Position numbers and translations under genes: made by a program
Notes under the pieces: model-generated
Seen by the model: the letters and a program-made list of their open reading frames with translations, nothing else
Told to the model about the DNA's origin: nothing
Databases searched by the model: none
Shown: piece by piece, positions 16,660 to 26,204 of the stretch
How positions within the stretch are numbered: position 1 is the stretch's first letter
How the letters are laid out: every line of letters begins with the position of its first letter
NCBI GenBank assembly: GCA_002408485.1
Contig: DHSP01000020.1
Coordinates: 1,815-49,088 of the forward strand
Source of the DNA: Proteiniphilum sp. UBA5283
Lineage (GTDB): Bacteria; Bacteroidota; Bacteroidia; Bacteroidales; Dysgonomonadaceae
Direction of reading: 5' to 3'
DNA length: 47,274 nucleotides

Positions 16660-17301
16660 ATGAGGAAAAAAACAATTTTAGTAAGTTTAATTGCTCTTGT
16701 TGCCATAGGGATAACAAGTGTAAATGCTCAGACACCGGTATATTGGGGTGTGAAAGGTGAATTGAACATGTCGAACTTTTTGCTGAGCGATTTCGATCAG
16801 CTGTCGACCAAAATGAAGGTGGGGCCAAATTTAGGAGGGTTCATGAGAATCGAAATGCATGAGAATTTTGCCCTTCAGCCGGAGCTGTCGTTTTTCTATA
16901 GAAATGCTAAAATAGAAATGGGTCCAAAAGATGATATATTTAAACAATGGGGAGTGCAGCTGCCCATATATGCTTTGGGCCAGTATAAAGCATATAACGG
17001 ATTGTTTTACGGTGGAATTGGTCCGTTTGTGGGATTGGGTTTTGATGCAAGCCTCGATGATCTCGACATAGACCTGTATAAAGAAATAGCCGGAAAGACA
17101 GCTATGAAACGTTGGGATTTTGGGCTTGGACTATTGTTGGGGTACGAGTTTAACAATGGTTTCCAGGTAAACGCCGGATATCAAGTCGGACTGATTAATC
17201 AGTCGGATGAGTTGGTCGGTTTGAAGGATGCAATCAGCGGCTCGGACGATGCCAAAATGCGTACCCAGACTGTACACGTGGGAATAGGATTTCGTTTCTG
17301 A
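16660..17301 (+). CDS. Outer-membrane beta-barrel (PorT-like, PF13568) protein
   Basis: A 213-residue protein with a signal peptide (cleavage after VNAQ) and alternating hydrophobic/aromatic strands typical of a small 8-stranded barrel. The strand patterns include YWGVKGELNMSNF, GPNLGGFMRIEM, FALQPELSFFYRNAKIEM and, at the end, QTVHVGIGFRF, whose terminal Phe is the usual barrel-assembly signal. Proteins of this Bacteroidetes family are abundant and mostly uncharacterised. Directly downstream is a candidate structured RNA. Confidence 0.8.
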   Translation: MRKKTILVSLIALVAIGITSVNAQTPVYWGVKGELNMSNFLLSDFDQLSTKMKVGPNLGGFMRIEMHENFALQPELSFFYRNAKIEMGPKDDIFKQWGVQLPIYALGQYKAYNGLFYGGIGPFVGLGFDASLDDLDIDLYKEIAGKTAMKRWDFGLGLLLGYEFNNGFQVNAGYQVGLINQSDELVGLKDAISGSDDAKMRTQTVHVGIGFRF

Positions 17302-17323
17302 CAAAAAGCAGAACACACCCAAA

Positions 17324-17450
17324 GAGATTGTCTCAAGATCGGGCTGTAGAAGCCGCAAATTGAACCTTATTCGATACCCGGCATGGAAGATAGATGTGTA
17401 ACGACATGAGAGGGGCCGGAGTTTGTTAGGGCTCTGATTGAGACAATCTC
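17324..17450 (+). ncRNA. Candidate 127-nt structured RNA with a 13-bp closing stem
   Basis: GAGATTGTCTCAA (17324-17336) and TTGAGACAATCTC (17438-17450) are perfect 13-base complements enclosing 101 bases. Inside, further helices are possible: GGCT/AGCC (17342-17345 with 17351-17354), CCGGC/GCCGG (17378-17382 with 17415-17419) and ATGT/ACAT (17394-17397 with 17404-17407). A closing stem, a large internal bubble with a small hairpin on one side and an apical stem is a 6S-like layout, but the family is not established. It is followed by a strong terminator. The strand is chosen by that terminator's U-rich tail. No protein-coding frame fits the interval. Confidence 0.5.
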
Positions 17451-17475
17451 CTCGAACAAATGCCCTTTTTTTATC

Positions 17476-17520
17476 CCGATGAGCATCCATCTGACAACGG
17501 ATGCTCATCGGTTCTTTTCT
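17476..17520 (+). terminator. Strong terminator hairpin
   Basis: CCGATGAGCATCC (17476-17488) and GGATGCTCATCGG (17499-17511) form a 13-bp perfect stem with a 10-base loop, then TTCTTTTCTC. It ends transcription of the barrel gene and the candidate RNA before the histidine kinase gene. An earlier T-run (17466-17472) lies just upstream. Confidence 0.75.
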
Positions 17521-17586
17521 CTCTCTGTAAGTCTGTCCTTGAGTGAAGTATCAGCCACATATGCTTTATTGTTTGATAGAAAAGGG

Positions 17587-17594
17587 TATATTTG
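17587..17594 (+). promoter_or_regulatory. -7 box upstream of the histidine kinase gene
   Basis: TATATTTG matches TAnnTTTG, 33 bases before the ATG at 17628; no TTG lies at the correct distance. Confidence 0.4.
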
Positions 17595-17627
17595 TTAGTC
17601 TGTTATAAGAGAAATGGCAACTGAAAA

Positions 17628-18710
17628 ATGAAATTACGAAGAGAACGATTTTTTATCCTTAGTTATGATAAGAAGACGGCGATCAGAGCATCGATCATCA
17701 TCAGTTTTATCCTGGCCTTTGTCATGCTGTCTTCGTCGATGTATTATGCCATATCGCTGGATAAAAAAAGCGGGCTGCAGATGGTGGATATTATCACTCC
17801 GGAATCTATTGTGACTCTGTTGATCAATACGCTGTTTTTCTACTTCCTTTTTCGGGTTCAGTTTTGGGCGGTAACCCATTTTCTGCACCGTCCCCATAAG
17901 ATGTGGCTACTCTTGTCAAGCCTGTTCGTGGTGATCATCTTTCTGAGCCCCCTTTTTTCTAAGATGCAGTGGTGGTGGTTTCGCGATCAAGTATCGACCG
18001 GAGCCTATTCCACACTGCACTACGTGAAAGACCTGATTATCCTGATCATCTCTTTTCTCTTCACGTTGTTGATCTATTTTATCAATCAGAATCAAAAGAG
18101 GGTGACCGAAAATCAGCACCTTGTTTTCGAGAATCTACAAAATCGATATAGTGCGCTTAAGAACCAGGCTGATCCCCATTTTCTGTTCAATTCACTGAAT
18201 ACACTGAACGGGTTAATCGGATATGATGATCAGCGTGCCAGGGATTATGTGGAGCAACTATCCCGCGTGTTCCGTTATACGATGCAGAACAGGGAGATAG
18301 CCAGATTATCGGATGAATTGGAGTTTGCAGAGTCGTATATTTATCTGATGAAGATCAGGTATGATGATGGATTGGATGTTCAGATACATATTGATAATGA
18401 GAAAAAAAACTATTATATGATTCCATCAGGACTGCAGCTGCTTATTGAAAACGCCATTAAGCATAATGTGGTAAGCAGGAAAAACCCCCTTCGTATTGTG
18501 ATTGAAACCTTGCCGGACGATAAGGTCCGCGTGGAAAATAATCTCCAGATAAAAACAGGGGAGAGGGTGAGTAACGGGTTGGGCCTGTCAAATCTGAACG
18601 AACTATACAGGCTGATGTTCGGAAAAGAGATCACAGTATGTTCTGCCGGCGGTATGTTCTCCGTTGAAGTCCCGCTTATAAAAGATGTAGGACTCTGTCA
18701 ACACAAATAA
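17628..18710 (+). CDS. LytS-type sensor histidine kinase
   Basis: A 360-residue inner-membrane kinase. Four hydrophobic segments (about 20-43, 62-85, 92-112 and 134-153) form the membrane sensor, followed by a short coiled linker (QKRVTENQHLVFENLQNRY) and the His_kinase domain (PF06580). The phosphorylated residue is His184 in NQADPHFLFNSLN, and LLIENAIKHNVV and NGLGLSNLNEL are the N and G boxes of the ATP-binding domain. The sensor has no extracytoplasmic domain of any size, so it may sense the membrane itself. Its partner is the response regulator 137 bases downstream. The signal is unknown. Confidence 0.92.
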   Translation: MKLRRERFFILSYDKKTAIRASIIISFILAFVMLSSSMYYAISLDKKSGLQMVDIITPESIVTLLINTLFFYFLFRVQFWAVTHFLHRPHKMWLLLSSLFVVIIFLSPLFSKMQWWWFRDQVSTGAYSTLHYVKDLIILIISFLFTLLIYFINQNQKRVTENQHLVFENLQNRYSALKNQADPHFLFNSLNTLNGLIGYDDQRARDYVEQLSRVFRYTMQNREIARLSDELEFAESYIYLMKIRYDDGLDVQIHIDNEKKNYYMIPSGLQLLIENAIKHNVVSRKNPLRIVIETLPDDKVRVENNLQIKTGERVSNGLGLSNLNELYRLMFGKEITVCSAGGMFSVEVPLIKDVGLCQHK

Positions 18711-18847
18711 AAGATATATTTTCGGTATGATAATCGCATGGAGCTTGTTTTTTTTAATCATATCGTCGTATAGGAATGATTTTAGCCAACGCTGATCGTG
18801 ATCCATGCTCGTTTTACTGAGATGGTTGTAAAAATAATAATGAACGG

Positions 18848-19618
18848 ATGAGAGTAGTAATAGTGGAAGATGAGTTTGTTGCCGCCCGAAACCTGGAGCG
18901 GATGATACAGACGGTGGATGAAAGTGCGGAAATTCTGGTCGTACTACAAAGTGTGGAGGAGTCCGTGGAGTGGTTTTCGACAAATGCTTCTCCCGATGTC
19001 GTTTTTATGGATATACATCTGGCCGATGGCGATGTCTTTTCGGTTTTCGACAAGGTTGAGATTCTCAGTCCCGTTATTTTTACCACCGCATATGATGAGT
19101 ACGCGTTAAAGGCATTCGAGGTGAACAGCATCGACTATCTGCTGAAACCAATCAGCAGGCAGAATCTTGAGAAGGCGTTGAAAAAACTCACTTTATTGAC
19201 CTCTAACAAGCAGAATAACACAGAGCTCGTTTCGCAGATCGTACAATCAATGCGCGAAGAGAAAAGACTCTATAAGAGACATTTCCTTATCCCTTATAAA
19301 GACAAGCTTATTCCCCTGTCGGTGGATGAGATTGCTTATATCTATACCGAATATAAAATAACAAGAATTGTTTGTTTTAACCGAAAGACATTCACTCTGG
19401 ACAACTCGCTCGATGAATTGATGAGCTGGTTGAACCCTGTACAATTCTTTCGTGCCAACAGGCAATACATCGTGTCGCATTGCGCCATAGTCGATCTGTC
19501 GGTTTGGTTCGGGGGAAAGCTGGCAGTAAATCTTTTGGTGGAGACGCCCGAACGGATCATCGTAAGCCGGGCACGAAACCGGGATTTTAAAAACTGGTAT
19601 ATGGACAACGCCACCTGA
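18848..19618 (+). CDS. LytTR-family response regulator
   Basis: A 256-residue cytoplasmic regulator. The receiver domain (1-120) has acidic Glu7-Asp8, phospho-acceptor Asp55 in VVFMDIHLADG, Thr80 and Lys100 in DYLLKP. The C-terminal LytTR domain (about 145-250; IPYKDKLIPLSVDEIAYIYT, FFRANRQYIVSH) binds DNA through beta strands. It pairs with the LytS-type kinase upstream. The 137-base gap has no clear promoter, so the pair is probably cotranscribed. Its targets are not identifiable here; the adjacent RND efflux operon is a candidate only by position. Confidence 0.93.
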   Translation: MRVVIVEDEFVAARNLERMIQTVDESAEILVVLQSVEESVEWFSTNASPDVVFMDIHLADGDVFSVFDKVEILSPVIFTTAYDEYALKAFEVNSIDYLLKPISRQNLEKALKKLTLLTSNKQNNTELVSQIVQSMREEKRLYKRHFLIPYKDKLIPLSVDEIAYIYTEYKITRIVCFNRKTFTLDNSLDELMSWLNPVQFFRANRQYIVSHCAIVDLSVWFGGKLAVNLLVETPERIIVSRARNRDFKNWYMDNAT

Positions 19619-19717
19619 TTACTTTGCTCTTCCCTGTCATCTCCCTTTTCCCTTCTCTCATACATCTTTTGGAAGCCCTGATTCCCCATTCCCTCTCCAC
19701 ACCTTCGAAAGCATCTT

Positions 19718-19747
19718 GAGGGTATGTCACAATGTGATTTTACCCTC
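19718..19747. terminator. Hairpin downstream of the response regulator gene
   Basis: GAGGGTA (19718-19724) pairs with TACCCTC (19741-19747), enclosing TCAC-AAT-GTGA. It lacks a good U-tract, so termination is only probable. In the rest of 19619-20010 I see C/T-rich sequence and a promoter box near the end, but no gene. Confidence 0.4.
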
Positions 19748-19964
19748 TCGTTATTTGTGCTGCTCTTGGAGAACAATGCTTGACATCGAATTTTCAGAGG
19801 CTTATTTTCTTTTTGATAGATTTGGAATTCGACCTCATATACCCTTTAAACTTGTTCAAAAGTGCCATTTTTTTTCATGATGCTTCAGTATGCGTTATTG
19901 TTGGTTTAGAATTCAATTATTACCCCTCAGCCTTTTTCTTTAATCAACGACAGTTGTTCTGTTG

Positions 19965-19972
19965 TAATTTTG
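19965..19972 (+). promoter_or_regulatory. -7 box upstream of the RND efflux operon
   Basis: TAATTTTG matches TAnnTTTG, 39 bases before the ATG at 20011. The -33 element is not obvious. Confidence 0.4.
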
Positions 19973-20010
19973 CAGCCGTAAATGTAAAAAGAAAATAACA
20001 GCGAAAACAG

Positions 20011-21522
20011 ATGAAAATGAGAATAATAGATCTGTGCAAACAGCAATTTGCCTGTTTGTCGGCATTGCTTATCCTATTTGCTCCCTCTCTACATGCACAG
20101 CAAAAACTAACGCTTAGCGAGTGTCGTACGAAGGCGCTTGAGCAGAACAGGGAGATTCGCATCGCACAAAACGATATGCAGTCGGCCGCATATGCCAGAA
20201 AGTCGGCGCAAACAAACTTCCTGCCCAAGATAAACTTCGGCGGCGCCTGGTTACGTACCGGCAAGGCTATTCAGCCGTTGGAAAACGACCTGTTGCTTCC
20301 GGTTGTGCCGTTCAACACGATTGATCCCGCGACGGGTAAGTTCAATCCCGAAGCATTAAAGGACCCCGGCACAGCCATGAATACGCTTGTTGTCAATCCC
20401 GAAACAGGACAGCCGGTGGTCGACCAGGCGGGTAATCCCATCTTCAGGAACTATGCAATGCTGCCGGCCGACAAGCTTGTTTTGGACCATAAGAACAGCT
20501 ACTATGCCCGTTTTACCCTTACACAGCCGCTTTTTACCGGTTTTAAAATTACCGAAGCCAACCATATTGCCAGGCGAGCCGAAAATATTGCAAAAGAAAA
20601 GGAGCTACTTACCCGGGCGGAGGTGGTAGCCAAAACCGACGAAGCCTTCTGGCGTGTGGTATCGCTGCAGGAGAAGTTGAAGCTGGCAAATGCTTACGAA
20701 GCGCTGCTCGACAGACTGGTTACCGACCTTAAAAATATGTATGCCGAGGGTGTCATTACACGCAACGATGTGTTGAAAGCCCAGGTAAAACAAAACGAGG
20801 CAAAACTGAAAACATTGCAGGCCGAAAATGGGTGTGCGCTCTCTAAAATGGCACTGGCACAGATTATTGGGATGGAAGAGGAAGATATAGAGGTCGACTC
20901 CGGTAAGATGGAAGAGCTCCCTGTTGCCGTGCCTGTCTCATTCCTGGGAGAGGTATCTACTGATAACCGGGCGGAGGTGGCCATGCTGAAGGAGAAAGCA
21001 GCCATTATGGAGTCGAAAAGAAATATTGAACGCTCCAGGTTCATGCCCGACGTGATGCTTACCGGCGGATATGGCTGGATGAACCCTAATCCCTATCATG
21101 GATTGAGGAATGAGTTCGGCGGAAATTGGAGCGTGGGGATAGTGGTGTCAATACCGGTTTTCACTTGGGGTGAGCGCCGCAATGATCTTCATGCCGCGAA
21201 GCTGAAGATGGCGAATGCAGAGCTTGAGCTCAACGAAGCACGTGAAATGATTGACCTGCAAATCCGCCAGAACCGTTATCGATACACCGAAGCATTGAAA
21301 AAAGCAGAGATGACCGGACTCTCAAAAAAACAGGCCGAAGAAAATATGCGTATGGCGAAAGAAAACCTGATGGAGGGGCGGAGCCGGCTGGCTGAGCTCC
21401 TTGAGGCTCAACTGCAGTGGGAGAACGCCTCCTCCGAACATATCGACGCACTTGTGGAGATGAAGACAGTACTACTGGAGCTGGATAAATCGACAGGTGA
21501 GATTTACAACTACCTGTATTGA
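20011..21522 (+). CDS. TolC-family outer-membrane efflux protein
   Basis: A 503-residue outer-membrane channel protein, first gene of the efflux operon. It has a signal peptide (cleavage at LHAQ-Q) then the family opening KLTLSECRTKALEQNREIRIA. Two OEP repeats with long helices follow; each contains coiled stretches (AEVVAKTDEAFWRVVSLQEK; ELNEAREMIDLQIRQNRYRY) and the strand pattern ARFTLTQPLFTGF / VGIVVSIPVFTWG. A roughly 70-residue insertion after the first beta segment (PATGKFNPEALKDPGTAMNT region) is common in Bacteroidetes members. It forms the exit duct for the pump encoded downstream. The next gene begins 36 bases later. Confidence 0.9.
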   Translation: MKMRIIDLCKQQFACLSALLILFAPSLHAQQKLTLSECRTKALEQNREIRIAQNDMQSAAYARKSAQTNFLPKINFGGAWLRTGKAIQPLENDLLLPVVPFNTIDPATGKFNPEALKDPGTAMNTLVVNPETGQPVVDQAGNPIFRNYAMLPADKLVLDHKNSYYARFTLTQPLFTGFKITEANHIARRAENIAKEKELLTRAEVVAKTDEAFWRVVSLQEKLKLANAYEALLDRLVTDLKNMYAEGVITRNDVLKAQVKQNEAKLKTLQAENGCALSKMALAQIIGMEEEDIEVDSGKMEELPVAVPVSFLGEVSTDNRAEVAMLKEKAAIMESKRNIERSRFMPDVMLTGGYGWMNPNPYHGLRNEFGGNWSVGIVVSIPVFTWGERRNDLHAAKLKMANAELELNEAREMIDLQIRQNRYRYTEALKKAEMTGLSKKQAEENMRMAKENLMEGRSRLAELLEAQLQWENASSEHIDALVEMKTVLLELDKSTGEIYNYLY

Positions 21523-21557
21523 TGCTTACCATTTAAACAAAAATATACATTACAACG

Positions 21558-22622
21558 ATGCAACTGACAAATAGAATTGCTTATACAGCCTGTCTGCTCG
21601 CCATCTTAGCGGGCGGATGCAGTACAAAAACAACGGAAAGAGGCGGGGACGCCACGGCAGCTTCGGAAACGGCAACAAGAGTGACTGTTTATAGTGCGAA
21701 AGAGATGGAGTATATACCCGTATTGAATTTTACCGGTACAGCCGAGGCAAACAGGGAGGCCAAGCTTGGAGCTTCCATCCCGGGACGGGTGGAGAAGATT
21801 CACTTTGCCAGGGGTAGTTATATTCCCGAAGGAGCACTGATAGCCGAAATGTCGGACGAAATGCTGATTCAGGCTCAAATTGAGCTGGAGGCGATTCGTA
21901 AGGACTTTGAGCGGATGAGTCGCCTGAGAGAAAAAGAGAGTGTAAGCGTGATGGACTTCGATCATATCAAGGCCAAGCTTGACGCGTCGCAAACCAAAGT
22001 AAACATGTTGAAAAAGAATACATCCATTGTCGCTCCCTTTGGGGGAATATTGACCGATGTAACTGTCGATGAGGGAGAGAATTACACTTTTGTGCCCTCG
22101 GTGAGTCCCGATCTGAAGGTACAGAGCGGTATCCTTACCATACGCCAGCTTAATCCACTGAAGATAGTTATCGAGGTAAACGAAAAAGAGATCGCCTTGA
22201 TTCGTCGCGGACAGCATGCGGATGTGGTGTTTGATGCTTATCCCGATGAAACCGTATACGGACAGGTAAACTATATATCGCCAGTTCTGTCGCCAGTGAA
22301 CCGTACTGCCACGGTAGAGTTGACGATTCCCAACAGGGAGACAAAACTGAAACCGGGTATGTTCTGCAGGGTCTCGATCTCCATGCCGCAGACAACCGGT
22401 GTGTTTGTCCCCATAAACGCCCTCTACAGGCAGCAGGGAACGGGCGAGGACTACCTCTTTCTGGTCGACGACCAGAACAGGGCCATCCGCTGTAGGGTCA
22501 CTCGTGGCGAATCGAAAGAGAATTATATCCGTATTCCTGAAATCAAGGCTGGCCAATGTGTCGTTGTGGATGGGAAAAACAAATTGAACGAAGGCTCACC
22601 TGTTGAAATAGTGAATAAGTAA
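21558..22622 (+). CDS. RND efflux periplasmic adaptor (membrane fusion) lipoprotein
   Basis: A 354-residue HlyD/AcrA-type adaptor. The lipobox LAGGC (Cys21) anchors it to the inner membrane. The order is a lipoyl half-motif (FTGTAEANREAKLGASIPGR), a short alpha-hairpin (about 108-150, LEAIRKDFERMSRLREKESV), the second lipoyl half (TSIVAPFGGILTDVTVDEGE), a beta barrel and a membrane-proximal domain (NALYRQQGTGEDYLFLVDD). The hairpin is short for the family. It links the inner-membrane pump to the TolC-like channel. Gene order (channel, adaptor, pump) matches the xep-type operon of Porphyromonas. Confidence 0.91.
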   Translation: MQLTNRIAYTACLLAILAGGCSTKTTERGGDATAASETATRVTVYSAKEMEYIPVLNFTGTAEANREAKLGASIPGRVEKIHFARGSYIPEGALIAEMSDEMLIQAQIELEAIRKDFERMSRLREKESVSVMDFDHIKAKLDASQTKVNMLKKNTSIVAPFGGILTDVTVDEGENYTFVPSVSPDLKVQSGILTIRQLNPLKIVIEVNEKEIALIRRGQHADVVFDAYPDETVYGQVNYISPVLSPVNRTATVELTIPNRETKLKPGMFCRVSISMPQTTGVFVPINALYRQQGTGEDYLFLVDDQNRAIRCRVTRGESKENYIRIPEIKAGQCVVVDGKNKLNEGSPVEIVNK

Positions 22623-22671
22623 CAGGTAGTTCCTCTATTATATTTTAGATCATCCTAATAAATAACATAAA

Positions 22672-25600
22672 ATGAAATTACCCGAAATAGGTGTAAAAAG
22701 ACCTGTGGCAACCGCTATGCTCTTTGTGGCTATTCTGATGTTGGGGATTGTGTCTCTTAAGATGTTGCCACTCGACCTGATGCCGGAAATGGAATTTCCC
22801 TCCATCACGGTGATTACCGTTTATCCGGGCGCTTCGGCCAATGAAGTGGAAGAACAAGTCACCAAGCCGATGGAAACAGTGCTCTCTGCAGCCGAACGCC
22901 TGACGGAGATAAAATCGACATCCAAAGAGAATGTCTCATTTATTCAACTCAGCTACGAGTGGGGAGGTGATGTGACCTCGGCGGCCAATAATGCGCGCGA
23001 CCTGATTGAACTTGGAAAGAGCCGGCTGCCGGCAGCTGCACAGCAGCCGATTATCTACAAGATCAACTCCTCGATGATGCCGGTCCTGGCATATGCGATC
23101 AATGCCGATGCTCATTACAGCGGTATTGAACACATTGTGGAGGAGGAGATCGCCTCTGCCCTACGCAAGGTTGATGGGGTGGGGACAGTGCTTTATCTGG
23201 GACAGCCGGAACGCGAAATAAAGGTGATCATTAACCCGCAGCAGATGAAGGCATACGGGCTGTCCACATCGCAAATGTCAACGATGCTCAAAGCCAATAA
23301 TATCAATATTCCCGCAGGAAATATCAACCAGGGTGTTTACGATTTTTCTGTGCGTGTGCCGGGGAAGTTCGAATCGGTCGATGAAATAGGCAATACGGTG
23401 TTGAAAGCTTTCAACGGCCAGGTTGTCCGGCTGAAAGATGTGGCCCGCGTAGAGGATACATTTAAGGAGAAGGAGTCATTTGCCCGCAATCATATCGGCG
23501 AGGGAGTGGCATTGATGGTCCAGAAGCAGTCGGGGGCGAATACCGTGGAGGTGGTAGAGGCCGTCCGTACAAAGATGGAGGCGCTTAAGAAGCAGCTGCC
23601 TGCAGATATTCAGGTGAATGAGGTGCTTAGCTCGGAGGAAATTGTTACCAGTTCCGTCAATAATCTCACTTCTTCCATCTGGTATGCGCTTGTTTTTGTT
23701 ACGTTGGTTGTTTTGATGTTTTTACGGGAGTGGAAATCGAGCTTCATTGTTTTCATCACCATGCCGGTATCCCTTATTTCTGCGTTTATAGCGATGTATA
23801 TCATGGATTATACCATCAATATATTTTCGCTGATGTCGCTTGTCATTGCCATAGGGATGGTGGTGGATAATGCGATCGTGGTGCTCGAGAATATCACGCA
23901 GCATATCGAAAAGGGAGCTGATCCCAAACAGGCGGCAATCTTTGGGACATCGGAAATGGGGATGGCTATTGCAGCCTCCACGGCGACAACGCTGGTGGTG
24001 TTTCTTCCGCTCCTTTTTATGGGAGGCATTGTGGGGATTATGTTCAAGCAGCTTGCCATACTTACGGTCGTGTGTATGACGATGTCGCTCTTCACAGCCC
24101 TTACGCTCACACCCATGCTCTCGTCGAAACTACTGAAGAGAGCTCCCCGGAATAAAGAGGAGCAGCGTCGCTCAAGACTCTATATTGCCAGTGAGAAGGT
24201 ATTCAACAGCATTGAAAACGGCTACAAAAATATTTTGGGCTGGGCGGTATTTCATAAGGGAATAACACTGACGGTGGCACTGCTCTTTTTTGCATTAACC
24301 ATGTGGTTGGGTAAACAAATAGGTACCGACTATATACCCGATTTTGATGCAGGAACAGTCTCTGTGGTGTTTGAAACAGAGGTGGGAACGGCCGCAAACC
24401 AGACAGACAGTGTGGGACAGCAGATATTGAAGATCATGCTCGAGGAGATACCCGAAATGGCAGAGGGCGCCATCGCCTCCATCTCCGGACAGACACGCGA
24501 CGGCGCACTCACGACCGTAGGCTTTAAAGAGGGGAAAAATGTAGGGACGGTACTTTGTCACCTTGTGCCGGTTGAACAACGGAGCCGCTCTGCTGCCGAA
24601 GTAGCCGAATCTATACGCAAGAGGGTGGAGGAGATCCCTCAAATAGAGGAGGTAAGCATACAGGGAGGAAGTGCGCTGGCAACAGCCGTAACGGGAAATA
24701 AAAAACCCATTGAAATTATTGTATCCGGGAATGATCTGGATCAGATAAAAGCCGTGGCTCTCGATTTTGAGACAAAAATGAACGCCGAAAAAGCGTTTAC
24801 CGATGTCACAACCACCGTCGATCCCGGTAAGCTGGAGGTACAGATACAGGTCGACAAGGAAAAAGCATCGCAGATGGCTTTGAATGTTGCCATGGTGGGA
24901 ATGCAGATACGGCAGAACCTGTACGGAACGGAGTCGGGCGACTTTACGGAAGAGGGGAACGACTACGGTGTTGTGATACAATATGCTCCGGAATACAGGG
25001 ACGAAGTGTCGAAGCTTCGTGAAATGCAAATCACTAATCTGCTGGGGCAGCAGATCCCCCTCTCATCGGTAGCCGATATCGTGGAAGAGACAGGCCCTAT
25101 TGAGATACAGCGTCTGTCGCAACAGCGATATGTAAAGGCTGTTGCCAATTTGAACGATATTTCTTTGGGCGATGCCACCCAACTGGCTCAACGGATGATC
25201 GATGAAACCGCCGTTCCCGAGGGAGTAACCGTGGAAATTGGGGGACAGGTGGATGACCAGTCCTCATCATTCCAATCTCTCTATCTTATTTTCTTTTTGG
25301 GTATAGCCTTGGTATATATGGTGATGGCGGCGCAGTTTGAATCGTTTAAAGACCCGTTTATCATTCTTTTTGCCATTCCTTTTACCCTTGTGGGGGTTAT
25401 TCTGGCATTCTTTATTACCAATATCACGTTGAGCGTTGTCACCTTTATCGGATTGATCATGCTGGTAGGGATTGTGGTGAATAACGGAATTGTGCTGGTC
25501 GATTATACCAATATGTTGCGTAAACGGAACCATTCTCTTCGTGACGCCGTGATGGAAGCGGGCCGTTCTCGTTTGCGCCCCGTGTTGATGACCTCGCTTA

Positions 25601-25848
25601 CCACCATTCTGGGTATGTTGCCCATGGCACTTAGCACAGGAATGGGGAAAGAGATGTATGCCCCGCTCGGTATCACGATTATCGGAGGGCTGTTGGTTTC
25701 GCTACTAACGACCCTGATACTGGTGCCCACCATGTATACGGCGCTTTATCACCGTACGCTCATCATTGATCGTGCCTCGGTGCGGCTGGGAAAGAAAACC
25801 GGCAGAACGGATAAAACAGGAGGGAAAAGGGAGAATAAATCACTATAG
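22672..25848 (+). CDS. RND-family multidrug efflux permease (AcrB/HAE1-like)
   Basis: A 1058-residue inner-membrane proton-driven pump with the twelve-helix RND plan: TM1 (RPVATAMLFVAILMLGIVSL), a large periplasmic loop, TM2-6, a second loop and TM8-12. The proton-relay region in TM4 reads AIGMVVDNAIVVLENI, with one Asp then Asn in place of the Asp-Asp pair of AcrB, as in many non-proteobacterial pumps. GRSRLRPVLMTSLTTILGML is the usual C-terminal-half signature. The substrate may be drugs, bile salts or fatty acids. It is followed after 31 bases by the PG0541-type gene. Confidence 0.94.
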   Translation: MKLPEIGVKRPVATAMLFVAILMLGIVSLKMLPLDLMPEMEFPSITVITVYPGASANEVEEQVTKPMETVLSAAERLTEIKSTSKENVSFIQLSYEWGGDVTSAANNARDLIELGKSRLPAAAQQPIIYKINSSMMPVLAYAINADAHYSGIEHIVEEEIASALRKVDGVGTVLYLGQPEREIKVIINPQQMKAYGLSTSQMSTMLKANNINIPAGNINQGVYDFSVRVPGKFESVDEIGNTVLKAFNGQVVRLKDVARVEDTFKEKESFARNHIGEGVALMVQKQSGANTVEVVEAVRTKMEALKKQLPADIQVNEVLSSEEIVTSSVNNLTSSIWYALVFVTLVVLMFLREWKSSFIVFITMPVSLISAFIAMYIMDYTINIFSLMSLVIAIGMVVDNAIVVLENITQHIEKGADPKQAAIFGTSEMGMAIAASTATTLVVFLPLLFMGGIVGIMFKQLAILTVVCMTMSLFTALTLTPMLSSKLLKRAPRNKEEQRRSRLYIASEKVFNSIENGYKNILGWAVFHKGITLTVALLFFALTMWLGKQIGTDYIPDFDAGTVSVVFETEVGTAANQTDSVGQQILKIMLEEIPEMAEGAIASISGQTRDGALTTVGFKEGKNVGTVLCHLVPVEQRSRSAAEVAESIRKRVEEIPQIEEVSIQGGSALATAVTGNKKPIEIIVSGNDLDQIKAVALDFETKMNAEKAFTDVTTTVDPGKLEVQIQVDKEKASQMALNVAMVGMQIRQNLYGTESGDFTEEGNDYGVVIQYAPEYRDEVSKLREMQITNLLGQQIPLSSVADIVEETGPIEIQRLSQQRYVKAVANLNDISLGDATQLAQRMIDETAVPEGVTVEIGGQVDDQSSSFQSLYLIFFLGIALVYMVMAAQFESFKDPFIILFAIPFTLVGVILAFFITNITLSVVTFIGLIMLVGIVVNNGIVLVDYTNMLRKRNHSLRDAVMEAGRSRLRPVLMTSLTTILGMLPMALSTGMGKEMYAPLGITIIGGLLVSLLTTLILVPTMYTALYHRTLIIDRASVRLGKKTGRTDKTGGKRENKSL

Positions 25849-25879
25849 ATGCTATCAACAACAATTACAATTTTAAAAA

Positions 25880-26197
25880 ATGAAGTTTATCTATATCACA
25901 TGTAACGTAAGTATGCTTGAAAGCCTCTCGTTTTTGCTCGATGAAGTGGAGTGTGCGGACTATCAGGTAATAGAGCAGGTGACAGCCAGGAGCCGGTGGG
26001 GCGCACCACGGCAAAATACTGCCGTATGGCCCGGCTATAACTCGGCTATTGTTGTGCAGGAGGCAAATCCAGAGAAAGCAGAAGCGTTGATCAATGAAAT
26101 AAACAAGATGAATGCGACAGCGCTCAATAATGGTGAACTGATAGCCGCCTATATGTGGGAAATAGCGGGTTATGCCAAAGTAAAACCGGTTGAATAG
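25880..26197 (+). CDS. PG0541-family transporter-associated protein
   Basis: A 105-residue cytoplasmic protein of the small family named after Porphyromonas gingivalis PG0541, always found after RND pump genes. The sequence (KFIYITCNVSMLESL, ITARSRWGAPRQNT-like segment at about 37-49, EKAEALINEIN) suggests a PII-like ferredoxin-fold, so it may bind a small ligand or regulate the pump; that is inference. It closes the operon and ends 7 bases before the convergent metA stop. Confidence 0.82.
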   Translation: MKFIYITCNVSMLESLSFLLDEVECADYQVIEQVTARSRWGAPRQNTAVWPGYNSAIVVQEANPEKAEALINEINKMNATALNNGELIAAYMWEIAGYAKVKPVE

Positions 26198-26204
26198 CGG
26201 GGTA

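Noticed and set aside
17324..17450. The long inverted repeat as a MITE or insertion-sequence remnant
   Set aside because: No target-site duplication is visible at the ends (CCAAA on the left, CTCGA on the right) and no transposase fragment lies inside. Kept as a structured RNA, with copy number as the test.
21606..22556. A 316-codon minus-strand frame opposite the efflux adaptor
   Set aside because: The adaptor reading has a lipobox and family motifs; the antisense product has none.
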